From Agelas oroides (lineage: Eukaryota > Porifera > Demospongiae > Agelasida > Agelasidae): 64,000 nucleotides of DNA. Both the position numbers and the translations under genes were made by a program. Position 1 is the stretch's first letter. Each line of letters begins with the position of its first letter. The stretch covers positions 8,623,220 through 8,687,219 of the forward strand of contig OX422189.1 in assembly GCA_949130485.1 (NCBI GenBank), written 5' to 3'. Positions 10,983 to 22,557 of this stretch are shown in pieces. A model generated the notes under the pieces. That model made no database searches, was not told the DNA's origin, and saw only the letters and a program-made list of their open reading frames with translations.

Positions 10983-11434
10983 CAGTGGCGGATCTAGAAA
11001 TTCAGAAAGGGGGGTGCGCGCGCCCGAAAATTTTTGTGTTGCCACGCCCACTTCCGGTCACGCGAATGCATTTATGACACACGTAATTATTGTCTGACCT
11101 GAGTATTGAAGTTAGACAACATGGACAAGGTGACTTACCTACCTACGTACATAACTACTGACTGGTAGCTAGCTAGTGAGTTGTTTAAAATAGCTGGAAG
11201 TCCGAACTGAATATCTCGAAGCAACTATAGGCCTAGTCAAACGTCTGGAGATCAGTAAGGAACTGATGCGTGAGTGTGTAACTGTGCTAGTTTGGTTCCC
11301 AGACCCTTGTTGCTGCATGCCACTGCTGCATAATCATTTGATGGACTCGTGCAGTTATGTACGCAAAAATACATTACTGGCCGCCAAAGGGGGGTGCATT
11401 TGCACCCCCCTTACCCCCCCTAAATCCGCCACTG
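10983..11434. mobile_element. hAT-like MITE (CAGTGGCGGATC termini)
   Basis: 452 bp with inverted termini CAGTGGCGGATCTAG and CTAAATCCGCCACTG. Inside each end are GGGGGGTGC / GCACCCCCC runs. CCTAA is repeated directly on both sides, and the paralogous site near 9350 is empty. No coding frame was seen. Confidence 0.75.
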
Positions 11435-11690
11435 CCTAATAATGTAAGTTAGAGTTAACCTCGTGTACCAATTTAGCTAAAAAGGCCGTTGTAAAGTTAA
11501 ACGACGGCCTCAATCAGTATAGATATAAGCTAGGTGGGACCTGGGAACGAGGCTAGCCAGCCTGCCTTTGAGCAAATTGTTTCAGTTATAGTTAACTTCA
11601 TGTACAAATGCACCAAAATTAAACAACAACAGCCTCAATTAGAATAACAAGTATACGATAATCAAGATCAAAACCATTACAGTTAGAGCA

Positions 11691-14447
11691 TTATGCACAT
11701 CCACAGGAGGTCACAATCACACCCTTCAGCTGTTCAATAAATGGCACACCTTTGACCACCATAAGCACTGCTAGACTCCGAGCGCTATGTATGGCACAGT
11801 GTGGTCGAATTGATGAAGCTGGGCTATTTGGGCCAAGGCGATGGTAAAGTTCATACACAATTGGACTTGGATGATCATCACAGGTACCAAGACAGTAGTT
11901 AATGTTAAATGACTGGGGTTCAAGAATGAAATCAAACCCAAGGTCCCTCTGAAAATTAACTGTAAGTGAATGTAGGGAGCAGGTTGTTTCATATTCATTG
12001 TGAGATGTTTCATTAGACTCGAGTGTTTCGTTAAACCCACTGTATTCATCATCAAGTTTATTCATTGATATTTTTTCCACCTGTCGTTTGAGTCGGAGTT
12101 GTTGCTGTGAAGTGGTCTCTTCTACCTCTCTTGAGACGACCAATTTTGGTGACTTCTCTCTAAGTCCACCATCAAATATGTGCTTGCTGCAATCAGGAGA
12201 GTCTACACAGTGAGCTGACACTTCAAGGACCAATGGACCGTTGGATCCACCTTTGAGCCAGATAGCAATGATGGGTGTGATATCAAAGGTTTTGTATCCA
12301 GGCTGCTCTAGTCCATCATGCATAGTATTGACAATGAGAGTTGGTCCGTGGGTGGGTGCCTTGACTTTAATATGAAGATATGAGACATGTTGATGGGGTA
12401 CCGGGGAGTCCTGGAATAGTAGTAATTCAGCCTTGGTGAGTGTGTGATTTGTAATATTCTCCAGTTCAAACAATTCGAACAGGATAGAGTAGCCATTCAA
12501 CTGACCATTACTGGCAGACGTTGGTGTCTCCACGGTGTGAGGATCTGTACGGGAGACAGTTGTTATGGTTAGCTATATGAATGGATTCCTGCAAATGTAG
12601 CTACCTTCAATACTTGCAACCAACATATGATGAACATAAATAGCTTAGCCTAATTAGCTAATTAGGTCTTCACGGCAATCATTGCCGGTGTCACAGGAAA
12701 TCCGATCCGGGCCTATACCGATCCGGGCGGATCGGATCCGCTAGCGGAATCAATCCGTCGGATCGGATTCGCTAGCGGATCCGATCCGCCCCCGGATCAA
12801 TTTTGCTAGCGGATTCGATCCTTCGCCGCGAAAACGATCCGTCTTTGGTGCAAGTGTTCTGTCAAGAAAATCACTAGCTGTCAGGATGATGTACGATTTC
12901 TCAACACTTCTAGAACATTTTACATTATTCAGAGCTTTGGGACTCATGGAAATCGACTACCAGACGATATATGACTATCTCCACTGCGGGAAGTGTCCAG
13001 CAGGAACGGATGTGTATTAAAACCAGAAGCGAGCAAGGCGGAACAAGACGAAAAAGTTTGTCATACATAGCCAAGGAATGGATGCATATGCATATACAGA
13101 GTTGCTTTCAGAAGAAGGAAAGGCAGCCATTCCCACTGACCCGGACAGCCCCGCATCACCAGAGTTACTTCCCTCTTATAGGGATCGACAAGTGTTGGGA
13201 CTTGTACCACATGGAGTGTGTAGGACTTGAAAGACCGCCGTCAAACAAGAGCAATGGAATTGTAACAATTGCTCTATACAGTCATAATAACTGTTGTATT
13301 TGTTTCAGACCAACCCATTTGACATGGATATTCGTTATACCCTAGTCAAGGGTTAGTCAAGTCAGACTCTGAGTCAAGGAATACTCTGACAAAGTAGACT
13401 CGTAACCTATATAGTATCTATGTCAGGTCCGCATGCCAGAATACACTATAGTTTACTATGAGAAGTCAACAGTAGGAACCCTATGGCACCCGTTGATACC
13501 CCGGATCGAATCCGCTGAGGTAGGATCGAAACCGCTAGCATATCTGATCCGGCCCGGATCGGATTTTCGGGGGGATCGGATCCGCTGTGACACCGGCTGA
13601 TTTAAAACTTATTGACAAGCGCGAAGTATAAGCTTAACTAGCCTGTGCCGAACAGGGATGCTGTAGCTGAGACTTTTCTCAAGTTGAATCAGTAGCTAGC
13701 TATAGGCGCGCATTTTTTGTCATCGCTTCTGTTCTTACCGGTGCTGTGTGATCGGGGTAGCTATACCGCTGTTAGACTCACTTGACACTTGCGCGCGCTT
13801 GTACGAGGACTGTCACGAAGTAAATGGGCCCCTGAAGTAGGTGGTCTCCCGTCCGTGCACTGGACTAAACTTGCAAGCGGAAGTGGGCGGGCTTGCGCGA
13901 GACAACACTTCGGACAGCAGCAGGCTGAACTTCGAAAGAGAGTGAACCCTCGGAGTTTGGTAACTGTCTCCTGCAGCTTGCAGCACCGACAGGTTTCACG
14001 GACACAACTGTCTGTAGAACTACACGCGCGTGGATACGAGTCAATATTCGCAGGCTAATTTTTAAACTCTCGACCACGACAACGCATACCTGCCATATAC
14101 CCCCGGTATAAATGCCACGCCATTTGTTAATAGTACGGTATCACTGTACCTTGCTTGCGTAGTTGTCCAACAAATGTGGTGGTGGTGATGTCTGCCTTTG
14201 CTTCCTTAGCAGTCTGGTAGTCTTTGAATGCTGCAACTACTGCTTCCTGATCCTCTGTGAGTGGTTCACTGGAACCCAGGGGCTCTGTCAAACCTAACCT
14301 GCTCAAGATATTGGCTCTGATTCTTTCCATCTCCTGCTGTCTTAGTACATCCACCTTTCCCTTGGGGAGGCAGTGCACCTTGGCAATGATGCTTGCAGCA
14401 AGGAGGGCAAATGCAATGTGTCGTAGAAAACTCTTCTGGATTCCCAT
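11691..14447 (-). CDS. TGF-beta superfamily ligand, TGF2 (two exons)
   Basis: A predicted secreted precursor of 383 aa. Exon 1 is 14447-14150 and exon 2 is 12544-11691. The phase-1 intron (donor GTACAG, acceptor GTACAG) is 1605 bp because a CCGG-flanked transposon sits in it. The start is MGIQKS, followed by a clear signal peptide (residues 6-22). A cysteine follows shortly (AKVHCLPKG) and then the prodomain helix IRANILSRLGL, an arrangement resembling the TGF-beta latency peptide. SAHCVDSPDC is kept. RLKR at 250-253 gives a 130-residue ligand. The mature domain has only six cysteines: the extra N-terminal pair is lost (YETTCSLH) and the inter-chain position is His. A TATA-like box lies at 14565-14572. 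Confidence 0.87.
12689..13592. mobile_element. CCGG-targeting DNA transposon in the TGF2 intron
   Basis: 904 bp with 8-bp inverted termini TGTCACAG / CTGTGACA and a 4-bp duplication CCGG (12685-12688 and 13593-13596). TGF4 has the empty site (ATTACCGGCTGATTT near 38180). Both ends carry dense GATCCGATCCG repeats. TGT..ACA termini with 4-bp duplications resemble Ginger-type transposons; that assignment is tentative. The centre holds a broken PHD-finger-like frame. Confidence 0.75.
13180..13300 (+). pseudogene. PHD-finger-like fragment, frameshifted
   Basis: One frame reads KCWDLYHMECVGLERPP, the centre of a PHD zinc finger (W-YH-x-ECVGL). About ten codons later another frame reads QWNCNNCS, the usual closing W.C..C. 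A frameshift near 13245 separates the halves, and the first zinc ligands are not visible. It lies inside the CCGG-flanked element and is probably a relic of its coding gene. Confidence 0.5.
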
Positions 14448-14564
14448 TTTAGTGTTATTAACGGTTCACTGACAGAAGAAGTGTTGCTGCTCACAACAGT
14501 TGTTTCTTGCCCTTCTGTCCAGTGAACTCTTTGGCAATCTGCTGTAAATGCCCAGTTCAGGTCG

Positions 14565-14572
14565 TTTATATA
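14565..14572 (-). promoter_or_regulatory. TATA-like box upstream of TGF2
   Basis: TATATAAA on the minus strand, about 120 bp before the start codon. The same octamer and its surroundings are kept upstream of TGF4 (39037-39044) and TGF5 (45208-45215). Confidence 0.5.
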
Positions 14573-15540
14573 CAAGAGCAAATTGTGTAATATTGCGTAA
14601 CAACGGTTAACTGAGTTTACTTCGCTTATTATTTATACAATGCAAAATCAAGTTGGTGCTTTGATCCTCAGAGTGGTTACTCTGGTCATTGATATGTAAA
14701 AGAGGCTGTGGTTGTTTTGATATCATAACCAAATTTGCTTACAAGGCAGCTTAAAAGGAAGTTGAGCAGATAACTATAATTGATTTAACAACAATGTAAA
14801 CACCTGTGAAGGATACACCTGCTTGCATGAAAATACTTGCACAAGCTGAAATGCAATACTTGTTGTCGAGTTCAATAGCAGTTTCACAAAGGATACTGGA
14901 AAACATGGAATAACGGAATAGCGGACATTGGAACAACAGAATAAAATTTCCAAGAATGCGTACGAGCCAAGTATGCATGCCACACCCCTTTTCCTAGACC
15001 GGTCAGTGGTTAGACCATGTAGACAATGAGGATTGACTATTTCACATCGAGGTAAGTCCTCAAGCTAGCTTTTAGGATGACAATGTAATGTTAATTCCTC
15101 TCATGCATATCTAGCTCGCTACATACATGATTGCCTAGCAAAGCCTACACTACTCGACTGTGCTCTAAGATTAGTACCTTTGTTCTATTAGGCCCTCGAC
15201 AATTACCGCTTACCCAGGTAAACAGTACTAGTAGTCCGGGACAGATCGGCAGCAGCAATATGGTGCCCCGGACATCACTCCTTTGCACTCGCCTTACATG
15301 TACATGTACATTGTTTTTTTTTCTCGACATCGTGAGTGGGAATGTCTTTTGATAATACTAGATGTCTGAATTGTCTCAATAATGCCAGCTTGCTTCTGGG
15401 CATGAAGTTTCACAGTTACCCAACCTCATATACCACTGGTGTTTTTAATTCAAAAATGTTATTGTTTTAGCTCTAGTACAGAATCACAACGACCTTAGTG
15501 ATAACACTAAGAGATCAGAGGTACATGCAGGTAGAGTTAA
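14573..15540. other. non-coding 5' flank of TGF2
   Basis: Matches the flanks upstream of TGF4 (39045-39370) and, inverted, TGF5. 15360-15540 matches 40000-40195 and, inverted, about 43980-44160. No gene was seen. Confidence 0.5.
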
Positions 15541-17330
15541 TAACCGAACTAGGAGTGGTTACCATGGTTACTAATAGATATAAAAGACAGTGATTGTTTT
15601 GATGTCATAAACTAATTTGCATACAAGGTAACCTAAAAGGAAATTGGTCAGATAATCTCATAACTGATTGTAACCACTAAACAATGTAAATCTGTGAAGA
15701 AAACATGCACCTGCTTGCATGAAAGCTTCATATCTACTACAACTGGCAACCCTTATTCCCAACTGGCCTGGCGTGGTTGCTGACAAGGCAGTTGATAGTT
15801 TCTATAGTTGCATACAAGGTAACCTAAAAGGAAATTAGTCAGATAACTGATTGTAACCACTGAACAAAGTGAACATCTGCGTAGAAAACATGCACCTGCT
15901 TGCAGGAAAACTTCATATTTACTAATATACTACTGGCAAACCTTGTTCCCCACTGGCCTGGTTGAACAGCAGAATTCACGTAGCTAGTTAAAGACTGATT
16001 GCAAAAACCTGAGAAGAAGCCATAGCCTACTAACATCTGTGAAGGAACCACTACAACTCTACAATCTACATTTCAAACTTGCAGTAAAAATAGAATTTTC
16101 ATGTAAGCATGCATGTACCTTCTGCTGTTCACTTTGTTCAGTGGTTATAATCAGTTATAAGATTATCTGACCAATTTCCTTTTTGGTTGCCTTGTATGCA
16201 ATTACTGCCTGTAGCTACATGCTTGCATGAAAATTCTAATTTTACTGCAAGTTTGAAATAAAACCGGCTATCCTTGTTCCCTGACAAGGCAGTTGGTAGT
16301 TTCTATAAACTAGTTGCATACAAGGCAACCTAAAAGGAAATTGGTCAGATAATCTTATAACTGATTGTAACCACTGAACAATGTGAACAGCAGAAGGCAC
16401 GTAGCTGCATGCTTGCATGAATTTACTGCAAGTTTGAAATGCAACGGGCAACCTTGGGCTAGTCTCGTAAGCCAGACCCACTTCCGCAAGAGAGGGAAGG
16501 GTCTGGTGAACTGCATATACAAGCCTTGTCCCACCGGAATGCAATTAGGTGGATGACGTAACTAGATTTCAAATAATGCACTCTTGAATTACCTGTTGCG
16601 GGGTAAGCACGCTCCCTGAAAACTATTCTCGAAGTGTTTTTACAGTTTCTGTAGTAGCGGGAAATATGTCCTAGCTCTCTTTCGCTGTTTTCAAGACTGC
16701 TATTGCTACTGAAACGATGATGTAATGTATCATGTGACAAAATACTGCAACGTGATTGGGGTGCACTGTGCAGTGCGCCGGGACAAGGCTTGTATACGCA
16801 GTTCACCAGACCCTTCCCTCTCTTGCGGAAGTGAGACTAACCTTGGGCCTGGTTGCTGACAAGGCAGCTGGTAGTTTCTTTGATACTATAAACTAATTGC
16901 ATGCAAGAAAACCAAAAAGGAAATTGGTCAGATAATCTTATAACTGATTATGTAAACAGCAGAAGGCACGTAGCTACATGCTTGCATGAAAATTCTATTT
17001 TTACTGCAATTTTGAAATGCAACCGGCAACCTTGGGCCTGGTTGCTGACAAGGCAGTTGGTAGTTTCTTTGATGTTATATATAGACTAGTTGCATACAAG
17101 GCAACTCAAAAAGGAAATTGGTCAGATAATCTTGTAACTAATTGTAACCACTGAACAATGTAAACAGCAGAAGGTACATACAGAAGGCACGTTGCTGCAT
17201 GCTTGCATGAAAACCCTAATTGTACTGCAAGTTTGAAATGCGGTACTAGTTGTAGTGGCTCCATCAGAGATGTTGGTAGGCTATGGCTTCTTCTCAGGTT
17301 TTTGCAATCAGTCTTTAACTCACAAAAATA
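15541..17330. repeat. degenerate tandem array of ~400-bp units
   Basis: Units contain GCATACAAGGYAACCTAAAAGGAAATTGG-type blocks (listed here only by consensus), TCAGATAATCTTATAACTGA, a CTGCTTGCATGAAA block and GGTTGCTGACAAGGCAG. At least four units occur here, fewer at 40230-41170 and, inverted, at 43330-43960. Single diverged units lie upstream of TGF1 and TGF3. They are non-coding and appear to have amplified before the block duplications. Confidence 0.7.
16460..16839. mobile_element. TAGTCTC-type TIR element with 9-bp target duplication
   Basis: 380 bp with inverted ends of about 65 bp (TAGTCTCG / GAGACTA, inner GAGAGGGAAGGGTCTGG). It is flanked by the perfect 9-bp repeat ACCTTGGGC (16451-16459, 16840-16848). 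Neighbouring array units show the uninterrupted sequence. A 9-bp duplication suggests a Mutator-like family. Confidence 0.85.
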
Positions 17331-17450
17331 TGATGGGGAAGGCTTGTTATCGAGCAGATAATGAATGTAGTTGTTTGTTAATATAGCCAGAACTGTAAAT
17401 AATTAAACATTCAGATTTACACAACATGCACTAGCATTCACCCATGTAGA

Positions 17451-17525
17451 GACACTGTTCTGGATTTCCATCTCACTGTGAAGGTTGGCACAGCCATTGA
17501 CAAAAGAAATGCTGCTGACTGAATA
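17451..17525 (-). pseudogene. relic of TGF-beta exon 1 start (R1)
   Basis: Minus-strand reading gives HSEMEIQNSV preceded by SISFVNG, which aligns with HSEMGVQKSF and its 5' leader in TGF1. It is the start-codon region of a lost ligand gene; nothing of the signal peptide beyond it survives. A paralogous relic lies at 41336-41415. Confidence 0.6.
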
Positions 17526-18228
17526 TTTTTTATGTTTATTTTTTTGGTTGTTTGTTTTCATCTTTTTTTTTTTGTCCTTAAAGTTGTCCATTGAATTCTG
17601 CTTGGCAATGTCCTGTGGATGTTAAGGTAGTTTGAGGATGTATCATCCACTGTAAGAAATAGCTAGCTATAGTAAACAATGGCTAACTGAGTTTACTTTG
17701 CATGCTTACTACAAGTTAATCATTTGTACTACACATGCAGTGGTTGCTGACAACCCAGTTAGTAGTTTGCTTTGATATGACATATAAGGAAGCTGGCTTT
17801 GATATGATATATAAGGAAGCTGGCTTTGATATGACATATAAGGAAGCTAATTATAACCACTAAACATCTGTGAAGAGCTCACCTGCTTGCATAAAAATTC
17901 CATTTTAGTTTGAAATGCAGTTGTAGTGTTATATGGTGGTTCCTAGTCTCCAGACCACATCCAGCATGCATATTGCTTGCAGTAGCTATAATGCACATTT
18001 TTACTACAAGTTTCGAAATGCAGCAGCTGATTTTGCACATTTCTGTATTGCAACGTTTTCAATAAACTTCTCATTTTTTTGTGTTAAAGGTGAATATAAA
18101 CCCCCAAGAGAAGCAGTTAGCTTAATGATCTACATTTACTGACAATTTGTGAACATTTCTTGGAATGTGAAACTACTATTGAACTCTACAACAAGTACAC
18201 AACACTGATATTACCCTAGATTTGCTCG

Positions 18229-18290
18229 CATTGTTCTTGATTCCCATCTCAATGACAGAATTAAGACATGCTTCTGACAGTGCTGTTATT
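18229..18290 (-). pseudogene. relic of TGF-beta exon 1 start (R2)
   Basis: Minus strand: a CTGTCATTGAG leader, then ATGGGAATCAAGAACAATGC, matching the ATGGGAATCCAGAAGAG start of TGF2/4/5 and the sequence just before it. No open frame follows. Confidence 0.5.
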
Positions 18291-18707
18291 AATCACTATT
18301 TCATAAATCAACTGCACAAATACACAACAGTGATATCACATGTTGCAGTGTTATATAGTGGTTCCTAGTCTCATCGCCAGACCACATCCTGCATGCATAT
18401 TGCTTCCAGTAGCTATAATGCACAGGAAGTGATCTGTGCTGGAGTTGGTTTTGAGTTTGGGGTGAGACTAAGTGGCTCCTTAACTGCAGTGTATATTTGA
18501 GATCAACAGGCTAGCTTCTTCTCAAACACCAAATTGTCTTCAACTTATTCTTCAATCAGTCATACGTTTGAGAACTGTTAGGTATTAGGTTACTTTCTTC
18601 TTGGTGTTATGCTCTAAAATAATCCTCTTATAGTGACTGTCCCTTCAGTTTGTAACAGAGTAATACAATACCTCATTCAAACACTGGTGAATGAAGTAGC
18701 CTTGGAA

Positions 18708-19002
18708 TTTTTTTTTTTTTGCTGGTAATGAACAAAAAAATATATTTAACAGAGAAGGAATGTGCACAGATTGAAAAGCATAGAAACATGAAAACAAGAT
18801 AGTAAGGAGTTTTAGGAAGTCTCAGATTCAGAAATAACCAAGTCCACCGGGTGCAGCTCCTTCATGGGGTTGCCCCTGGATGAACGTGCTCCTCGAATAC
18901 ACTGAATGGCAGATCTTAACAGAGAGAAAGAGATACTGCAGCGCAACCAGTTTAGCGTTGACCCGTAGGATTGGTCCCATTTCTCAGCTAACATCGCAGC
19001 AA
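18708..19002 (-). mobile_element. poly(A) retrocopy of a mobile-element 3' end
   Basis: The paralogous inverted block near 48950 is continuous where this ~295-bp segment sits between AGCCTTGGAAT and AGTCTTGGAAT, a near-perfect 11-bp duplication. The minus strand ends in about 14 A residues. It begins with a frame reading AEKWDQSYGSTLNWLRCSIS and FSLLRSAIQCIRGARSS, like C-termini of repetitive mobile-element proteins. The features indicate LINE-type target-primed insertion of a truncated RNA. Confidence 0.65.
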
Positions 19003-19620
19003 GTCTTGGAATCCCTAGAAACTGCAGTGCACTGGTTGGTTTGTAACTTGATTCAAGTTTAGAAGAAGACAAGTATATATATGAACTTGGTGAGGCATTG
19101 TGTTGTAATGACAAGCAGCAACGAAAACATCATGACTTTCAAATGCATGAAGAGTACAGTCAATTGTCACTTGCTGGTTTAGAACATATAGTATGTCTTG
19201 TGAAGAACTAGGTGTGTGGGTTGGACAAAGAAAGAGCTTGTGGCAGCAAAATCTGGGATCCAAACTCAAAACAGCTACTAGTCAGATGTTCTTGCCACTA
19301 AACCAAGACCTAAGATAGATGAACAGAAGGAAGTCTGCTTGAGCACTGGTGTACTGGCTAGCAACCTCAGCTAACTTCATCCAGTGTCTTCTTTTCTTGT
19401 AGCTAGTTGCATGGCTACACTGCATGTGGTAAGTTAATTAGTGGCGATATCCCCTCACTGGGTTGCAAACTTGAAATGTTATAGGTTTAGATTTGATCAA
19501 TGAAAGATTTATGGGTATCGTAAAAATCACAGTTTCTGTATAACATCAATATTACAAACACCTTTCCAGTTCTTTTACTTACATTATGTATCCCTGTAGC
19601 TTTTACTGCATGACTATATA

Positions 19621-20431
19621 TACCGTAGTGTCCCGTTAATACGCCCCCCCATTTTGTACACTACATCCCGCCTAAAGTTGGGGGGGGGGCTTATATTCGA
19701 GGATACAATTAGTCTCGACTATAAGCCCCCCCCCCCCCCCAACAGATTTTACGCAAGTGCTATGTATGCGGGTGCGAACAGCTAGCTATAATTATGAAAT
19801 CAATGCCTTTCACTATCAACTAACTATGGCGACGACTTTCAGGATCGAGAGTACTGTTCGCGGACATCACGTTTACAAAGCTGCGTGGTCTCCCTACATC
19901 GGAGAAGAGCTGCCAGTTCAACGCGAGGTCAATAACATTCACGACGACTTCGCTGTAGCTGTCCTCAAGAACGGCAACACTGTCGGTCATGTACCACGGG
20001 AAATTTCCAGAGTCTGCTGGTATTTCTTGCACAAGAGTGGCAGCGAGATGACTTGCATCGTCAATGGTGACAGAAGACGTTCTGAAGTTGATGGGAAAGG
20101 ACTCGTGGTTCCGTGCGTGTACATCTTCAGAGGGAAACAAAAACACCTTGACAGACTGATAACCCTGTTTGCTAAACTAGCAGCTTAAAACTTGGAACAT
20201 CTAACCGGCTTTTCTAAAAGCCACAAAACTTACAAAAGATTCACCGACTACTATAGTCTTACTGAACGCACTTGCAACGTATAGTAAGCACGTGTAGTTT
20301 TGATGTTCCAGAAGACGCTCACCGGGGGGCGTTATAACGAGTCAAACTACCCTGTGCAGGAACTTTGGCGGAAAAGAGGGGGGGGGGGGGGCGTATTTTC
20401 GAAGGGGGCGTATTAGCGGGACACTACGGTA
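19621..20431. mobile_element. TIR transposon carrying a HIRAN-domain gene
   Basis: Termini TACCGTAGTGTCCCG and CGGGACACTACGGTA are inverted repeats that extend through TAATACGCCCCC. Flanks are TA-rich. The same region in the blocks near 48190 (inverted) and 50850 has no insertion. Inside lie G/C homopolymer runs forming a second palindrome (19675-19740) and one plus-strand gene at 19826-20188. No transposase frame is present, so it would move only with help from another element. Confidence 0.8.
19826..20188 (+). CDS. HIRAN-like domain protein, 120 aa
   Basis: A complete single-exon frame, with the start chosen at MATTFRIES; an upstream in-frame ATG at 19757 would add 23 unconserved residues. 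The core reads VRGHHVYKAAW, then GEELPVQREVNNIHDDFAVAV, VGHVPREISR and GLVVPCVY. These are the hallmarks of HIRAN domains: N.(H/Y)D..AVAV and GHVPRE. HIRAN domains bind single-stranded or 3'-OH DNA ends in HLTF/RAD5-type ATPases. Here it is the whole protein, carried inside a TIR element, so a role at transposon ends is conceivable but is only inference. The frame is intact. Confidence 0.7.
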   Translation: MATTFRIESTVRGHHVYKAAWSPYIGEELPVQREVNNIHDDFAVAVLKNGNTVGHVPREISRVCWYFLHKSGSEMTCIVNGDRRRSEVDGKGLVVPCVYIFRGKQKHLDRLITLFAKLAA

Positions 20432-20840
20432 TATGGATATACACACTCAGATCTTATAGAGTAACCCCCCCCCCCCAACTCCTCTCTCTGGATGCACTGA
20501 GTGAAAACTGTACAAACAATTTGTTAAAACCACTCATGAAAGTGATGGAATGTTCCAAAATTCAACACAGGGTACGCACTTGCTGTGTGTTGTTCTGACG
20601 TGTGCTTTTGCTGTCGAATAAAGACAGCATGCTGATTGGTCTGTGCTAAAACAACAGGCATGTTGTTTACAAGAGGGATGGTGTTTCCATATATTACTGC
20701 ATCCTTGATAATCCAGGTGAAGTGACAGTCTCCGAGTTACAGTTAAGCAGTGTTAATTAGTGCACGTTGTTTACAAGAGGGGATGGTGTTTCCATGGAAC
20801 CAATTTGTTTGTTTACATCATCAACCACAATACAGTAACA

Positions 20841-20842
<2 letters not shown>

Positions 20843-20880
<38 letters not shown>
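20843..20880. repeat. (CA)n microsatellite
   Basis: About 19 uninterrupted AC dinucleotides. Confidence 0.95.
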
Positions 20881-20885
<5 letters not shown>

Positions 20886-21954
20886 AACAAAAACAACAGT
20901 AGTGCACTTGATGTCTGCCAAAATGAATATGCCATAACTGTGGCCAGTAGTCCGAACAGTGCTTGTCCATATTCAGAGCCTACCTTAACCAACCTGAGCA
21001 TAAAAGTACTTCTTTTCAGGATCTACATGGTTTAGGAAGATGAGAGGCACACCAACTGTACACGGATTTTAAGGGAAGTGGGGGGGAAGGGATGGATCTT
21101 CTTCACCTATGCAAGTGTGGGCACAAGCATGTAAGAAATACTATGCAACTAACAAGGTTCACTTGGTTACGAATCACTGCATCACTAGCCTTGTAATATA
21201 CCCAGGCTGTTTGTGTGAACAGCCTGCAAGGCTGCAAACATAACAAACTGATCCTGTCTTCTAGATCACGACATAGCTACTAAACAGTAAGCACACAACA
21301 TGCATGAAGATTAGCCCTTCACCCCAGCTAGTAGACCTGGTGAAACTCATATCACATGCAGACATCTGGTGGGATGTCTGGAGGTGCGGAAACATTTTGT
21401 CTTAGATTGTTGGTGCTTAGCTGTACCACACTCCAGACATGTATAAGTATGCAAGATTTAGCAGGCCTTCACCTGCCTAAGTATTACAAACAACAAACAT
21501 TGGGTTGAAGGACTAAGAGGCTATAGGAAAAATGTACATAACTGAAAATGAAAGTTTAATAGTGTAACCAAACAGCATACACATTCAATCAAAGTCTGCT
21601 GCAGTTTGGTAAGTATGACAGGGAAAATGGCCTTTTGATTAAACACCCTTTTGCTAGTGGTGCTGATCCTTCATCTCACTCTCTTCATTTCAGCTGCCTA
21701 CTAACAACTGCCAAGCAATGCCCAAGGTCTCCCAACGGCCGATTTGTACTATAGGATCACGTGATTACTGCCACGCCCCTCTGGGGGTCAGCTCTTTCTT
21801 GTTCTCCATACAAAATGTATGGAAAATGACTACCGTGGTCAATAAAATAGCTTGCCGCTTGTGTACAGTGTGTCCTGATGAACACAATGAGTTTTGTCAG
21901 GCCTTCTCCTTCTTAAGTACTACCAATATCAGGGCATTGGAATTGAAATGTTGG

Positions 21955-22470
21955 AATTGGAGTGATTCTGGAATTTTTTGTACTTAGAGGAGTGAATGTG
22001 AATTGAATGGGAGCGAGGACATTTGTAACAGGAATGGATAGAATAGAATTGGAGTTCTAAGCGGAATTCCACAATTCCGTACCAATTCCACACTGGGCAA
22101 GTTCAAGCTTGTATAGTGTAAAAGCCCTCTCTGTGATATACTGTAATATGTTCAGATTGACTTGAATGACTTCCATAGTATTAAAAGTTAGAACTATGAT
22201 ATGTGCTAGGTTGTAACTACCAGTATATGGAGACTGTGGAATTCTGGAATCAGGAATTGCTTAGGAATTTAATGGAATGGTGTGGAATTATGTAGAATTG
22301 ACATGGAATGGCAAAGTTTGCTGGAATTAATTTGAATTGAATCCCAGTTGTAAGGAATTGAATTGGAATGTGACCTAGAACAGAGTGAGTTGAATAGGAA
22401 TTGAATTAAAGCTTCAGGTGAATGAATGTGAATTGAATGATTCTGCCTTATAGCCTCAATTCCAATGCCC
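21955..22470. repeat. degenerate GGAATTG-rich satellite
   Basis: Many imperfect copies of GGAATT / TTGAATTG without fixed period, in two patches (about 21955-22100 and 22240-22470) separated by ordinary sequence. Confidence 0.5.
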
Positions 22471-22557
22471 TGACCAATATGCTGAATAGAATGCACAGGT
22501 GCACATACGAGGCTAGAGTAAATGTAATATAACTTATAAGGGCATTGAAAATGGAAG

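Larger units (their letters stand above)
20432..22557. other. non-coding stretch between HIRAN element and TRAF-like gene
   Basis: 20450-20640 is a further copy of the block shared with 47930-48130 (inverted) and 50880-51085. 20843-20880 is a CA microsatellite. About 21955-22100 and 22240-22470 are a degenerate GGAATTG-rich satellite. No gene was seen. Confidence 0.6.

Noticed and set aside
13789..14077. Short open frames on both strands between the TGF2 exons
   Set aside because: They lie within the predicted intron and are not conserved as frames in the TGF4 and TGF5 introns.
20813..21035. Open frames through the CA microsatellite
   Set aside because: Threonine-His or Cys-Val runs result from the dinucleotide repeat.
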